NCBI GenBank assembly: GCA_964017125.1 | Contig: OZ024915.1 | Span: 22,800,106-22,864,105, forward strand | Length of the DNA stretch: 64,000 bases | From: Flabesymbios commensalis | Lineage: Eukaryota; Annelida; Polychaeta; Terebellida; Flabelligeridae | Direction of reading: 5' to 3' | Shown here: positions 20,666 to 31,942 of the stretch, in pieces | How positions within the stretch are numbered: position 1 is the stretch's first letter | How the letters are laid out: each line of letters starts with the position of its first letter | The notes under the pieces: model-generated | Databases searched by the model: none | The model's input: the letters and a program-made list of their open reading frames with translations, nothing else | Told to the model about the DNA's origin: nothing | Program-made: the position numbers and the translations under genes

Positions 20666-21548
20666 TATTTTGTTACTATGACGTAAGATTGACATCAAAC
20701 CGTCAAAATATTGTCGCCGTTTATTTCGGTCCGTTTGTGGCTCGAAACTCAGAGGTACTGGGTTCGAACCTGGGGTCGGATATGTTCCATCGGTTTTCGC
20801 ATATGCAGTGCTCCAAACTGTTCAAAGGCATGGAGTGTGCGGTGCTGTATACGGTACGGTGTTCTATCAAGAACCCTTGAAGTCATCCAAGAGTAAGGCA
20901 TAGTCCCCACTTAATCGGGCTTCCTTCTGTCGCGATATTGCCATTAGTATGCACAGTATTATTATACAACTGTGCACTATAAACTGTGATAAAAAACCCT
21001 GGAAGTGATCTCGTGTTTGTTCCTATAAGGCCGCGATATTACAAAAATGTGCAGACGAAATATTTACTCTCCATTAAATTATACTATCATGGTAGGCCTA
21101 ATTATTATTTTTTTTTTTGTTTGTGTGTTTGCTTATTTTGCTAACTAGCTTGTTTGTTTGTTTGTTTGTTTTTTTATTCGTTCGATCGATCGGTCAATCA
21201 TTCGATCGATCGATCGGTCGGTCTTTAATTTTTTGGTATTTTCATAAATTGTGTTTACAAAGATGCCATTGCGAGGAATGGGGCTGGTCGGGATAATCGA
21301 TTTATCTCCACCCTGGAATTATGTTATAATATGATAAGACAAACATAATAATATTTATTAATAATTTGTCCAATGACGAGCGATACCAGACAGCTAAGCA
21401 TTGTGCTGCCATTATTAATGTAACAGGAATTCTCAGGGGTTTTGTTCCCAATAAGACAATGAGAAACATTGAATGTAGCAAACGCTCCCAGTCGTCATGA
21501 TATGCATGCGCCGTCACGCTGCTACATAACTAATGCCTGAGTCACACA
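20666..21548. other. No gene; possible B box near 20760
   Basis: TGGGTTCGAACCTGG fits a tRNA B box, but no A box lies upstream at tRNA distance. The stretch also has TTTG-type repeats and GATC-rich clusters (21140-21225). Confidence 0.4.
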
Positions 21549-21614
21549 TCCAATGCGACAGCGGTCCGATGATCGGCCGACGTCGGCCGATCATCGGACC
21601 ACGGTCGCATTGGA
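21549..21614. repeat. 66-bp palindrome centred on GACGTC
   Basis: GGTCCGATGATCGGCCGAC pairs perfectly with GTCGGCCGATCATCGGACC, and the outer TCCAATGCGAC pairs with GTCGCATTGGA. It does not belong to the other families here. Confidence 0.92.
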
Positions 21615-21648
21615 CAGTGTTCGCTCAATGCACAGCATTATATCGTAT

Positions 21649-21690
21649 AGCCCAGCATTAAACCAGCATTGTGTAAGCATTGCTGATTCT
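21649..21690. repeat. PAL-A half copy
   Basis: GCCCAGCATTAAACCAGCAT is one arm only. Confidence 0.6.
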
Positions 21691-22029
21691 ACAATTTCCA
21701 AGGTCGTATTGCAGCCTCATATGGGAAATGTCAACCTAATCCTGCAAGACACGTATATAAATGTATGCGTGACGGTTTTAAACTTGTTTCAAATCGTATA
21801 AGGGAATATTAAAAATATGTTTGATAGATGTTCATCAAATAACTCATATTGCTATGTGGCGCGATAGCACACAAAGTACTCCCGCCACGTAACTTTCAGA
21901 GCCTGTTTTCATATGTAAACATTTAAATACGCAATTTTCAGCAACATAATTATATCAGTTTATCGAGATTGAGGTTATAGAGGTACTAGTGAAAAAACAG
22001 AGAAACTCTACTGTAGTCGACACCAATAC

Positions 22030-22125
22030 TTTTATCTAGTCTCTAGGGGTTAAATACAAGCACAGAGCTCCGACGTGACAGGCGGTGGCATTAACCACCT
22101 CACAAATGTACCCCTACCTTAGAAG
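22030..22125 (-). mobile_element. SINE head fragment
   Basis: CTCCGACGTGACAGGCGGTG and CATTAACCACCTCAC are the reverse strand of the first tRNA-like module. Compare 28720-28790. Confidence 0.55.
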
Positions 22126-22193
22126 TGTAACCCCCATAACTCTGACGTTCACTGTAGTTTTTAATAGCACAGTATCTGTAACCAGTTATTATA

Positions 22194-22439
22194 TTAACCA
22201 TTTAACCGCCAAATTATTCAATCTGAATTTTCACCCACTTGAAGCTGTGTCTCGCTGACGCGATCCACAACTTCAAGTGAGTGAAAATTATTCAGTTCTG
22301 ACAAAATGGAGGTCAAATGTTTTCAAATATTGCTGATTGATGTCACATTTGATCTTTAACATGTTTAAAATGTGGTACTAGATGTGCTAATAAAAAATGA
22401 AAACCTGAATATATGCGGCACCGGCGGTTAAAGGGTTAA
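22194..22439 (-). mobile_element. TTAA-B element with intact TTAA on both sides
   Basis: TTAACCATTTAACCGCC and GGCGGTTAAAGGGTTAA bound it. The hairpin ACTTGAAGCTGTGTCTCGC / GCGATCCACAACTTCAAGT follows the left end. At 246 bp including TSDs it equals the copy at 17058. Confidence 0.93.
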
Positions 22440-22507
22440 GTAAAATATGCCCTGAACATTGACATATTGATGTACATTAGGACTCACATTTCACAAAGCC
22501 AAGTAAT

Positions 22508-22539
22508 TTTCAGGCACTCAACTTCAAGTGCCTGAAAAA
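22508..22539. repeat. Small hairpin, HP-B related
   Basis: TTTTCAGGCACTCAACTTC pairs with AAGTGCCTGAAAA. It keeps the CAACTTCAAGTG word of the larger hairpin module. Confidence 0.6.
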
Positions 22540-23200
22540 AGCAATTTTATTTTATAGTTTAGAGCTTTTTGGAATCATGGTAGATTTAAACAGGAATCTA
22601 CGTGGATTACATCCAGAGTCAGACAGCTAGCACCAGAGGGGGCACAGATGGAGTCCCTCTATAGACACGAATGATGCCCATCAATGACCTCGACTGCCTC
22701 AAATTTCAGACCTCGCTGTCCTCTTTGACGAAAGCAATTTCATCCGTTTACACGCCTGGGGGCACGTTGCAGCTAAGCAACCGTTTTTTTTCATTTTGGC
22801 AGATCTTCTGCATATATGATCATCTAGAATGCGGGCTGTTGGATCAGTCGGATACGTGAAATGTCAATATTATCCTAATCTGTCTATATTTGCGCAACAC
22901 AAATAATCAAGTATTGCGTCCGTATCCGTACCACACTGGTGGAAGCATCAGAGGGATTAGAGATTGTAATCAACATAGATCCTGGTCGAGTACACCCCGC
23001 CCCTGAATAATGCAAGGAATCGCTTGTCACTACATGAATAAGAGGAAAACACAATGACTTCATTATGTTAAAATTAGGAAAACTACCCCATCGCATGCAT
23101 GAAATGACAAAATCTATTTCTATTATTTTATCCGTACCACCGTTGAACTAATTAAACTGATGTAGAAAACCAAAGGCAATCTTAACTTGACATCAAGTCT
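22540..23200. other. No gene recognised
   Basis: Short frames on both strands have no recognisable domains. Confidence 0.45.
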
Positions 23201-23271
23201 TCCCCTTGAATATAAAAGGGTTATCTACCACTTTGCAAAGTGGCAGATACACCCTTTCATATCATAGGGGA
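23201..23271. repeat. PAL-D palindrome
   Basis: TCCCCTTGAATATAAAAGGG, then CCACTTTGCAAAGTGG at the centre, then CCCTTTCATATCATAGGGGA. Confidence 0.88.
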
Positions 23272-23444
23272 CGAAATATGACGTTGATTTTGAGAGATCA
23301 GTAAGGTTCATATATAGGTTTGACCCCATGACCTGCTGCATGACAGCCTCGCGTGTGACTGCTTGGAATCTGGTAAATTCTACAGGAGACACGCCATCAT
23401 CTGCCAGACTCAAACAATGAATGCCAGTAAATACGGGACGCCTT

Positions 23445-23610
23445 CAATCTGTAACCGTCGATCCCAATTATAATCTTTTTTTACTTCTTCTTAGCACAAT
23501 AAATCCCAGCTTTTGAACATGCTAAAGATAAATGATCGCGATATCAATCAGCAAGATTTCAAAATCGTTGACCTCCATTTTATCAATTTTGAATAAGTTT
23601 CACTCAGTCA
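23445..23610 (+). mobile_element. TTAA-B, worn copy
   Basis: CTTCTTAGCACAATAAAT, GAACATGCTAAAGATAAATG and TTGACCTCCATTTTATCA follow the TTAA-B body order. The ends and most of the hairpin are gone. Confidence 0.65.
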
Positions 23611-24089
23611 CTTGAGTTATTTTTCACAGATTTTAACTCGTGGACTCCTAAACGCAATCGAGCAATTGAACAGGGGCTGAGGACATTTCAGAAGTTAAGT
23701 GATACTAAATTGGCCTTCATAATGTGAATAAATTATTGTGAAACTATATTTAAATGACCTATAACAGCATATCGAGGATAAGTTTTAACTCGGGGATTCA
23801 TAAACACAAATGAAGAAGGGCCGAGAGAAAATATATCTCAGAAGTTATTGTTACGAAATTGTCCAAAATGGCCGACATTGTCACGTGGTCATTATATTCA
23901 CAATAGCATCCCGCTGCCGCCCAGAGACACATAACCCCGCTCTTAATCCAGCCCATTACGGAAGAGACTTACTCCATTTAGTGGACAATTACGGAGGAAT
24001 CTTCTTTTGCGTGAAGGCTTTGTGTGGACGCTGCGCTGCACTTGGAAAAGCAGCTGTTCCATTGTGTGTGCATCACCCAGCTACATTTT
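23611..24089. other. No gene recognised
   Basis: A 93-residue plus frame (23810-24091) has some coding-like composition but no domain or splice evidence. Confidence 0.4.
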
Positions 24090-24195
24090 GAGCAGTAATC
24101 ACGAGGCGCTGACCTAATGCTGGTTTGTTGTTGGGCCGGCGTCTGCGACGCTGGCCCAACATCAAACCGGCATTGGGTGTTGGTCTTCTGCTCGC
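24090..24195. mobile_element. PAL-A
   Basis: The core GGGCCGGCGTCTGCGACGCTG sits between TGCTGGTTTGTTGTT and AACATCAAACCGGCA. The outer ends GAGCAGTAATCACGAGG and CTTCTGCTC still pair in part. Confidence 0.85.
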
Positions 24196-24360
24196 GGGGT
24201 GGAAGTCTCTCGGGTGGGTTCGTGCGGCGCCGCCCAGCATTGATTCGTGATCAATGGGATTGTAGCGGCGTCTGAAACATGTGATGACGAAATCCCGGCG
24301 AGACCTCGCCGCCGAGAGCCACACGAGACTCCAGACGACACATCCGGACGTGACGTCATT

Positions 24361-24475
24361 CACAGCAAACAGGAGACGTTCAACCAATGCTCGTAAAATG
24401 TTGAGGCCCGAAGGTGATGCACCTTTGGGCGAACAACTCATGCTTGGTTGGTTGTTACTGACACCTCGTGTCCAG
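24361..24475. mobile_element. PAL-A relative with a different core
   Basis: Left end CAGCAAACAGGAGACGTTC. The core is AGGCCCGAAGGTGATGCACC...TTTGGGC. The right arm reads CATGCTTGGTTGGTTGTT. Confidence 0.6.
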
Positions 24476-24488
24476 CCGGACTGACCCG

Positions 24489-24645
24489 CTATCCAATAAG
24501 AAACACAGAGACTGTCACATGACACGCCTGTCATGTGACACTGCTCGGGTTTCTTATTGGCTGCGTGATACGTGACTCTATTGGCGCCCTTATTGAGGGT
24601 AGTCACGTGACGCTATTCATGTTTCTTATTGGATGGCTCGCCTGC
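24489..24645. repeat. Inverted repeats, ATCCAATAAGAAAC / GTTTCTTATTGG
   Basis: The left arm ATCCAATAAGAAAC pairs with GTTTCTTATTGGCT (about 24549) and again with GTTTCTTATTGGATGG (about 24630). Between the first pair lies TGTCACATGACA...TGTCATGTGACA. One arm may be a partial second copy. Confidence 0.75.
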
Positions 24646-25089
24646 TACCCGTCACACGTGTCACTGCGGTATTCAATTATTAAAGCCTTCCGAATGAGAA
24701 CACCATTTTATTAACACCTGTTGCTGCGCCTTTGCCAGAGGCAGATTTGTCCCATGTACCAGTGGTGGGAATTATAATTCATTCCTGTCGCATGATATGT
24801 TTTAATTAAAGATTTATTCATGAAATTGAAAATTTAATCACAATTATTTTGCATAATCTGTCACCACATGACTATAAATTATTATGGCTACAATGTCCCA
24901 TCGATGGTGTGTATGTCATGCATAGACAGATTTTACCGACCGCTGTTTTTTTTGTATAATAATTATTTTCAATTTGGTTATTTTATCGGCGATGCCAAAT
25001 TCAGCAAACACTTGCGAATAAAGGTCATTCGTTCCATCAAATTAACGCCGATTTTAATTTAAGCCTGATGGGGAAAATATGAAAAGCAG
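24646..25089. other. No gene recognised
   Basis: AT-rich unique sequence. Confidence 0.5.
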
Positions 25090-25323
25090 TTAACCCTTAA
25101 AGCGCTGAAATATTTTTGGATAAACTATGGAGACCAAAGGGTTTTTTAATTTAAAATCATCATAAATGTCTCAGTTATCTCTTTCCGCGTCATTCGAATA
25201 CCTATGTCATAGGTCTACGGCCATTATAAATATTTTAATTATTCTAGCGCGGGGATCGACCATAGACGTCGGAATCTGACGTCTATAGACATCTAAAGTC
25301 GATCCCCGCGCTGAAAGGGTTAA
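25090..25323 (-). mobile_element. TTAA-C, best-preserved copy
   Basis: TTAA is intact on both sides (25090-25093 and 25320-25323). One end is CCCTTAAAGCGCTGAAAT and the other CCCCGCGCTGAAAGGG. The body carries GGAGACCAAAGGG, AAATCATCATAAATGTCTC and GGTCTACGGCCATTATAAAT. The hairpin half (GGGGATCGAC...GTCGATCCCC) contains GACGTC-type repeats. No open frame. Confidence 0.95.
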
Positions 25324-25325
25324 AG

Positions 25326-25358
25326 CTACGACAATGTACAAATGGTGTACATTGTCGA
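25326..25358. repeat. Hairpin CGACAATGTAC / GTACATTGTCG
   Basis: Perfect short arms around a loop of about 6 bases, directly beside the TTAA-C element. Confidence 0.6.
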
Positions 25359-25496
25359 AGATTTAACTGCTTTCTATATCGTTTATATGATCATGGCGTA
25401 GCTTGTTTGACCATTATTATAAACCCTGGTCACCAAGAAATCTGTTAGTGGTAGATAAACCTGACAATATCATAGGATCATCAAGCCGGTGGACGA

Positions 25497-25565
25497 ATTA
25501 ACGAGATTCTTGGCTGAGGTCTGATGCTTCGACCAATTACTCAGCCAAGTTAATCTGCCTAAATG
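25497..25565. repeat. Imperfect hairpin, TTGGCTGAG / CTCAGCCAAG
   Basis: The inner arms pair exactly, and the outer AACGAGATT / TTAATCT pair loosely. Confidence 0.5.
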
Positions 25566-26264
25566 TAGGACATGTCCCCGCGGTTACATAAACCATTACA
25601 TGATACCATCATGTCTGCAGAAGCATTGAATCAGGGCAAGTCTACAAATGAGTGCACGAACGAGCAGGCCGTTTATTCGTCATGGCCACAATACATTACT
25701 ATGAACAATTTACCAGGGCTTAGACTCAGACTAATTTATTTGTGTTTTTTCTACAAAGTGCAATACAAACAACGTTTATCATTACAGAAAATATTGCATG
25801 CACATTTAGAGCAAGATTAGAAGTTCTATGAATGATAGCGCGTGTAATCTAAAAATCTCCCACTTACCAGATGATATTGATTACAATTTCGAGTCAAGAA
25901 AATAAAAAACGTAGTATCCAAATTACAAAATGGACGCATCTATAGTTAGTGGTTTTCAACGCACTAGCTTTCCCGGTTTCAACGCTTGCTTCGGGGACTT
26001 TGGTATGTCGTTAAACAAAGTCATATGTAGCGTCAAATGTCAAGTGACGCTGTGGCGTTATTTTAACGTTATATTAACGTTAAAACAACGTCCCGTCGTC
26101 ATATGCCCAGAGTGCAAGCCTGGGGATAGCCACGATAAGTGACAGCGCCCCAATAACCATGATTTATGTCGCAAAAGATATTACCAATCCCATCCCTCAA
26201 CCGTGCCTTAATATATTCCCTGTCAACCTCTTCCCCGTGTTTTGTCATGGTCTGATATAATATC
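25566..26264. other. No gene recognised
   Basis: An AACGTTATATTAACGTT cluster near 26065 is locally palindromic. No exon was recognised. Confidence 0.5.
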
Positions 26265-26337
26265 GTCCTCGGGGATGGAAGGGTAGTATCTGTCACTTTG
26301 TGAAGTGGCAGAAACAACCCTTTAATTTCAAGGGGAC
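26265..26337. repeat. PAL-D palindrome, diverged
   Basis: GGGTAGTATCTGTCACTTTG / TGAAGTGGCAGAAACAACCC with the outer pair TCCTCGGGG / AAGGGGA. Confidence 0.8.
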
Positions 26338-26732
26338 GCACGTCTCTACTTTAAGCAACACTAATATTTGGGTTGATTCCTGGCACGTGAGCTGCCGATT
26401 TTATGATTCACCACGAACAAGTATTATTTAGACTCATAAAAGATGTAACTTCTTTTTTTTGCTCTTGTGATTTTTCTTCACCCCAATCTTTCACTTTTTT
26501 CAAAGAGTATATGTGGCTACATTTTCCACATTCTCATCTGATTGTTTTGGGATAAGTAATTGTCGGCTACTTTAAACTATTGATACCTGAATCATTAATC
26601 GTCTGACACCAAATAGCCACTTGTACTTGCAAAAAGTCACGACAGGTTTGAACATTTGATGTAGCTTGGTCACGAAATATTATGGGTCTCAACTTGAGAA
26701 GGTGGTATACCCAGAATCTGGACTTAACTCAT

Positions 26733-26965
26733 GTATCGATTGTTATTTTACATAAATTTATCTGTCATGGAAATAAACATACCTGAGTCAAAATGCCCTA
26801 TTGTATATCGAAAGCGTCACAGTTAGATTGCCATTGATATACACAATGAGTATAATCGTGATCACACTTGACGAGATTGTCTAATTTAAGAAATAATATT
26901 TGAAACACACCGAACACAAAGTATGCTTAATTATTTTTACACTAGATATACCTTTGAAAGTGTAT
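26733..26965 (+). repeat. Left arm of a long inverted repeat
   Basis: AAAATGCCCTATTGTATATCG, GTCACAGTTAGATTGCCATT, GACGAGATTGTCTAATTT and TTAATTATTTTTACA recur as the reverse complement at 28848-29123. See that entry and the findings. Confidence 0.8.
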
Positions 26966-27394
26966 CAGTGTACGCTACAATATATATTGAAACTTTCTCA
27001 GAAGGAACCGTTTTTGCGAGTGGAAGTTTTGCTCTACCTGCGAGGTTAGCGAGGGGCTATTGTGGCCGTTCATAATATCCGTCCGTTGGGAGCAATAGGG
27101 CTGACTTGAATGTTGTCTATCGCCCAAGGTGTAAATTCCCCGCATACTTTATTCTAACGCTTCCGCGGATTGTCCTGTGGTTATTTGACTATAAATTGGC
27201 CGAATATGTCCGGCAGGGGACATCACCTGTCACCATGGTCACCAAATCACGTGATCTAGATGTCATGTGACCGTAACGCGAGAAACACCTCGCTGCGTGG
27301 CCAAACGCTGGTGTAAAGTTAAACCAAAGAGGTTCAAAATCAATACAATTTCTGCGGGACTGGTTTGACTCTCAATAAAATAATACCAGGGGCC

Positions 27395-27516
27395 CATCCC
27401 ACTACAAATCTTAAAATTAAGAATATCTTAGCTTTCTCCCATTTCATTAGAAAGAATTATTATTCTGGAAAATGGAACGTTAAGATAATCTTAATTTTAA
27501 GATTTTTATTGGGATG
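27395..27516. mobile_element. Palindromic MITE, AAATCTTAAAATTAAGA arms
   Basis: CATCCCACTACAAATCTTAA and its continuation pair with TTAATTTTAAGATTTTTATT and GGGATG over about 40 bp, around a loop containing ATTTCATTAGAAAGAATT. No TSD was recognised. Confidence 0.8.
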
Positions 27517-27775
27517 CCTTCTGACCTTTGCCTCATGGTCGTATATAAATATGTTTACAACATCTTGCAGATATTTTATTTTTTCATTTAATAGGAACAG
27601 CTACCTGCTGCTGATAAGGAGGGTCTAGTAAGTTGAAATTTGACATTTTGTGAAACATCTCTTGTTTGACCTTGAGATGCGATCACCTAATCATTATTCT
27701 CGCTTTTAGTCCATCTTTTACCCAGTCCCTGTGATGTCTGTTGATCGCACAATACAAAAGTTGTTTATATAAATG

Positions 27776-27832
27776 TATCTTCTCAGCTGAGCTCTTGGCT
27801 ACGACGTAGTCAAGAGCTCGGCTGAGAAGATA
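27776..27832. repeat. 57-bp hairpin
   Basis: TATCTTCTCAGCTGAGCTCTT pairs with AAGAGCTCGGCTGAGAAGATA, with GGCTACGACGTAGTC at the centre. Confidence 0.88.
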
Positions 27833-28539
27833 TAAAAGAAACTAGACCTATTGATGGTACATATACTATTTTCTACTTGTTACATTCGACATTTTTAGGG
27901 GAAATTGTAATACAATATCAGAACTGTTTTCAATTGTTTATTCCTATTTTTCATTCATTTAAATCTGGAATGGCTAACGTGATTTTCAGCTTAAAATGTG
28001 TGTATTTCTGAAAAATGATCATCTGCAATGATTATTGAATTAACTGAGCATGTATCACTAACTGTTTAATGGAATACAGTGTCATTTTATATGGTGTAGA
28101 ACTTGATAGAAACCGTATATACGGTTCTAGCGGCAAAAGGGTGAATGGGATTTTTTAGCGCATCTATGCGTCACTGGCAGGTAGTGGGTTAAACTGTCAC
28201 AGTTCACACTAGTATGGCAGGATGCAATATGACGTGTGGGGACAACGTCCTTGATCTTACAGCCCTGCTTTAGATGGTCGCGTGATCCAGGAGAAAATAA
28301 TATGTGAGAAATAGGCCAGGTCAGCACAATGACCCGTGAAGATAAATTATGACGCTCGTGGAAACACCCAGAGAAATAGTATCATATTTTGTTCGATTTT
28401 GGAGGCTACGGCACTGAAATACTCCCCGATATGGCACACCATCCGATTAACTTCTGGATATGTAAAACCGAGGATTGAATGAATCTTTAAACCGTGCGCT
28501 ATCGTGCAAATACCATGTATACATGCTAAACATGGACCC
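27833..28539. other. No gene recognised
   Basis: Contains a small hairpin ACCGTATATACGGT near 28110. Otherwise unique. Confidence 0.5.
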
Positions 28540-28790
28540 GGTGAATCTTCTGGAGATCATAGTGAGATGAATCAGGTGACACTACACTACGGACACAGGA
28601 TTCGAAATTCGATCCCTGACTATCTGAAGCCGAGCACCCTAACTCTTGGTCACGAAGCATCTCCACAAAAATAAGTGCACGGAATTAAAATATTTGGTTT
28701 ATTTGAAGCCTAAATACGAACCCCATGCCCCGACGTGACAGCCGGTAATGCTAGCCATTACACCGGGCCTCGCCCTATACTGCCTGTTTG
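28540..28790 (-). mobile_element. Old SINE, reverse strand
   Basis: GAGATGAATCAGGTGACACT, GGACACAGGATTCGAAATTC and GTCACGAAGCATCTCCACA match the body, and CCCCGACGTGACAGCCGGTA matches the first tRNA module. The 3' tail is missing. Confidence 0.75.
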
Positions 28791-28847
28791 CTTGGAGTAG
28801 AATAAGATATCCATGTCATTCCGGACGTGACCGTACAGATTTGACGG

Positions 28848-29123
28848 TTTCAAAGGTTCTTTGTGTATATCAACTGTAAAAATAATTAAACATTCTTCGA
28901 AAAAAACACGTTTGTGCCCAGTGTGTTTCAGATATTCTTTCTATGGAAATTAGACAATCTCGTCAAGTATGTGACCACGGTGATATAGTCATTGTGGATA
29001 TCAATGGCAATCTAACTGTGACGTTTTCGATAAAAAATAGGGCATTTTGACTAAGGGATTTGTATTTCTATAATAGATAAATTTACGTAAAATAACAATC
29101 ATTTCGATACATCATTCCAGAGA
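28848..29123 (-). repeat. Right arm of a long inverted repeat
   Basis: CAGTGTGTTTCAGATATTC, AATTAGACAATCTCGTC, AATGGCAATCTAACTGTGAC and ATAGGGCATTTTGACT mirror the arm at 26733. It could be the far end of a 2.4-kb element or an independent inverted copy. Confidence 0.8.
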
Positions 29124-29495
29124 CCGTACAATTTTGAAGGACAACTTTAAATCAAAGCCCGACATCACTGTGCCAAGCATACGTTTAAACGGAGTCAGCA
29201 GGGCCTAAACGTAGGCATAAAAGGTCATAAAGCGCCTAAAAGCAGTCATCTCTAAGCCTTGTACCCAGTGACTCTCACACGAGGCCCTGTATGTACGTGA
29301 GAAGCCCTGGTAAGTCAAGATGCTCTCTTGTGAGACAGCCGCTAAGCTGGTCTGGCAACCGTGGGAAACCGATCTGATCAGTCAGTGTGCCTGAGCATCT
29401 CCTCAGACCCGCCAATTGATAGGCTCTTACTCCCGTAATCCACACGCTCATCCCGGAGGACCCCTTCTGGATCTACCGGTATATAGCGCGTCACT
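29124..29495. other. No gene recognised
   Basis: Moderately GC-rich unique sequence. Confidence 0.45.
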
Positions 29496-29731
29496 TTAAC
29501 CCTTACAGCGCAAAAATATTTTATGCAAACCATAGAGAGCAATTTGAAATTATTATAAATGTCTTAGTTAGCTCTTTCCGCTTCGTTTGAATATCTATGT
29601 TATGGGCCTACGGCCATTATATTTTTTTAAATTCTTTCAGTGCGGGATTCGATTTTAGATGTCAGACGTTTTAGATGTCTACAGACGTCAGATTCTGCCG
29701 TCTAAAGACGATCTCCGAGCTGAAAAGGTTA
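29496..29731 (-). mobile_element. TTAA-C element
   Basis: TTAACCCTTACAGCGCAAAAAT on one side and GAGCTGAAAAGGTTAG on the other. The body carries GTCTTAGTTAGCTCTTTCC and TATGGGCCTACGGCCATTAT. The hairpin half carries an extra GACGTTTTAGATGTC segment. Confidence 0.9.
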
Positions 29732-31505
29732 GGATTATCATACCCCAGCAAGCACTAGACGGCTGAATAATGTGTTAACAATAATATTTAATTAATGGTC
29801 CACACAAAGTATGACAGCAATAATAATAACAATTCCTATATATTTATACGAGTACCAACTTTTAGCAGGGTTTGTTCAATATGTGTGCTAGTTTTTTTTA
29901 TTGCAATGCTGCTTCAAACTGATAAAATATTTTTTTTATTTTTTATGTAAATATTTCCTCTAAAATCACTCTCTTTCATCACTTCATTTTTTCACATTTA
30001 AAAAGTTAATATATTACACTAATATAAAAAATGATTAACCAACGTTTCCCAAATCTAAGTGCATTAAACAGGATATATTACATTGTTTGGGTCCCAGATA
30101 AATGAGAAATCCTTGAGAATGTTGTTTGCTGCGTCAGTCCCTCTCAATTATAAATGGAGGGTCTGCATCTGGTGGGAAGGTCAAAGATGCCTGTGTATTT
30201 TATGTGGCATTAAATCTCCCCTGCAAGGCATCGTACACGAAAGACCACAGAGAAGCTATAAAATATATCAAAAATATTGTCCTTGGTCTTCCACCTGGTT
30301 GATATGACACGCTGCATCATCTCTGATTCAATGTTGGGCCCACATCAGTGAGGTTGGCCCAGAATTGCGGTGATGTTCAGGCTGTTTTTCTTCATGGCGT
30401 CAAGGTTAGGGCGGACGACGCCACGCTGTGGCCGTGATGACCGGATAGCCTCTAACCCCCAGCCGGCAGAGTCAATAGCCTCCAATCCAAAATGGACGCG
30501 ATCACGCGGAATACAGTTCAATACACTATATCCCGTCTAGTATTAGAAACGCACAAGATGTTTTTTATTTCTAACAAAACATAACGGTCGCTGCTGTTTT
30601 ATCGTTTTGATTGATATTTATTCTATTCATTCACCAGTTCACCGTATATATCTGTTACTTCTATCATAAACTACGAACCAGTGTGTAAATTAGAAATAAT
30701 ATTAAATACAACACATTACTCTTTTGCAAAGCGCTAGTCTGTTTAGTCATGATTCATATACTTCTGTAAGCTAAATCTACACTCAGCATTTATTTCGTTG
30801 CGGATGTGATGATAAAAATGAAAAATACTGTTTTTATTTTATTGAAGTTGTCTCGTATTTCAGAACATGACCTAAATCCACAACCACTAGTTTTCATAGT
30901 CATGTAATAGAATATGCCATTCTAATTCGGTGCACGGACACAATTTTTAAATAGTACTGGTTTTTCTACAGTTTTTGAGAATAGTTGATCAATATTCTGT
31001 GACTTTATATCTGAAATGTGCTTTTACTATACCCAAATGATTTACATTTAAAAGGACTGCCGTTTTTAACCTTAATATTTTGTGTTTATCCTATTGAATC
31101 AATTATCGCAACTCTACCTCAATAATGTATTTAATATTTGCTTTTCTGGTGCCGACACACATATACAAGAATAGTTATCTCACAGTATCAATATTTCAAG
31201 ATCTCAAAGGAAAATGCCTTGTTCTATGCATTACTAAACATTATGAACGTCATAAATGATGGACAATATCTCCGGAAATAGTGTCGATGGAATCATTTTC
31301 AGGATGCCTACCCTCTGTCATCTTTATCTACTTTATCCGCACTTAGGTCCACCACGCTTCAGTCTTGCCATTGGCAAACGCCACTGAATTGCCAGCAGCC
31401 TGTAAAATGCTCTTCTGGTTCGCAATGACACATTCGCTCAGATAAGTGAACTTTAAAATTAATTATTAAATTTGATTTATGCCTCATTGCATACGTTTCC
31501 AGAGT
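29732..31505. other. AT-rich; no gene; PAL-A scraps
   Basis: CAGCAAGCACTAGACGGCTG (29744) and TTCAATGTTGGGCCCACATC (30329) are PAL-A scraps. The region 30390-30540 is GC-richer, but no exon was recognised. From 29760 to 31500 the DNA is largely AT-rich and unique. Confidence 0.5.
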
Positions 31506-31766
31506 TTAACCCTTTGAGCGCGGGGATCGACTTTAGAAGTCGGAATCTGACGTCTATCGACGTCAGATTCTGACGTCTAAAGTCGATCCCTGCACTGAAA
31601 GAGTAAAATATCTATAATGGCCGTAGACCCATAACATAGGTATTGAAATGAAGCGGAACGAGCTCACTAAGACATTTATGATGATTTCAAATTAAAAAAC
31701 CCTTTGGTCTCTTGGTTTATATACAAATACTTTAGCGTAAACGCCGCTTTTACTTTTTAGGGTTAA
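31506..31766 (+). mobile_element. TTAA-C with intact TTAA ends
   Basis: TTAACCCTTTGAGCGCGG to TTTTTAGGGTTAA. The hairpin GGGGATCGACTTTAGAAGTC / GACGTCTAAAGTCGATCCC is near perfect. About 20 extra bases (GTAAACGCCGCTTTTAC, itself a hairpin) sit just before the right end. Confidence 0.92.
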
Positions 31767-31873
31767 AGCGCTGATGGGATAGGTTTCTGTCAGTGTGGTG
31801 GAATAATCCACAGGACAAGGTTTCCCGAGCAATCCACGTATACACTGTACGCTCTCTGATGTCTCCACATATT

Positions 31874-31942
31874 CGCCCAGCGCTGTTTTAACACTGGGCC
31901 TACGTCTGCGACGTAGGCCCAGTGTTAAAACAGTGCTGGTTC
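31874..31942. mobile_element. PAL-A core with copy-specific arms
   Basis: CAGCGCTGTTTTAACACTGG and CCAGTGTTAAAACAGTGCTG pair around GCCTACGTCTGCGACGTAGGC. ACACTGGGCC replaces the usual AATGTTGGGCC on both sides. The outer arms are lost. Confidence 0.88.

Noticed and set aside
20735-20785. SINE at the GGTTCGAACC word
   Set aside because: Only a B-box-like word, with no A box, body or tail matching the SINEs here.
24073-24606. 177-residue minus-strand frame
   Set aside because: Built largely from two PAL-A-type palindromes and an inverted repeat.
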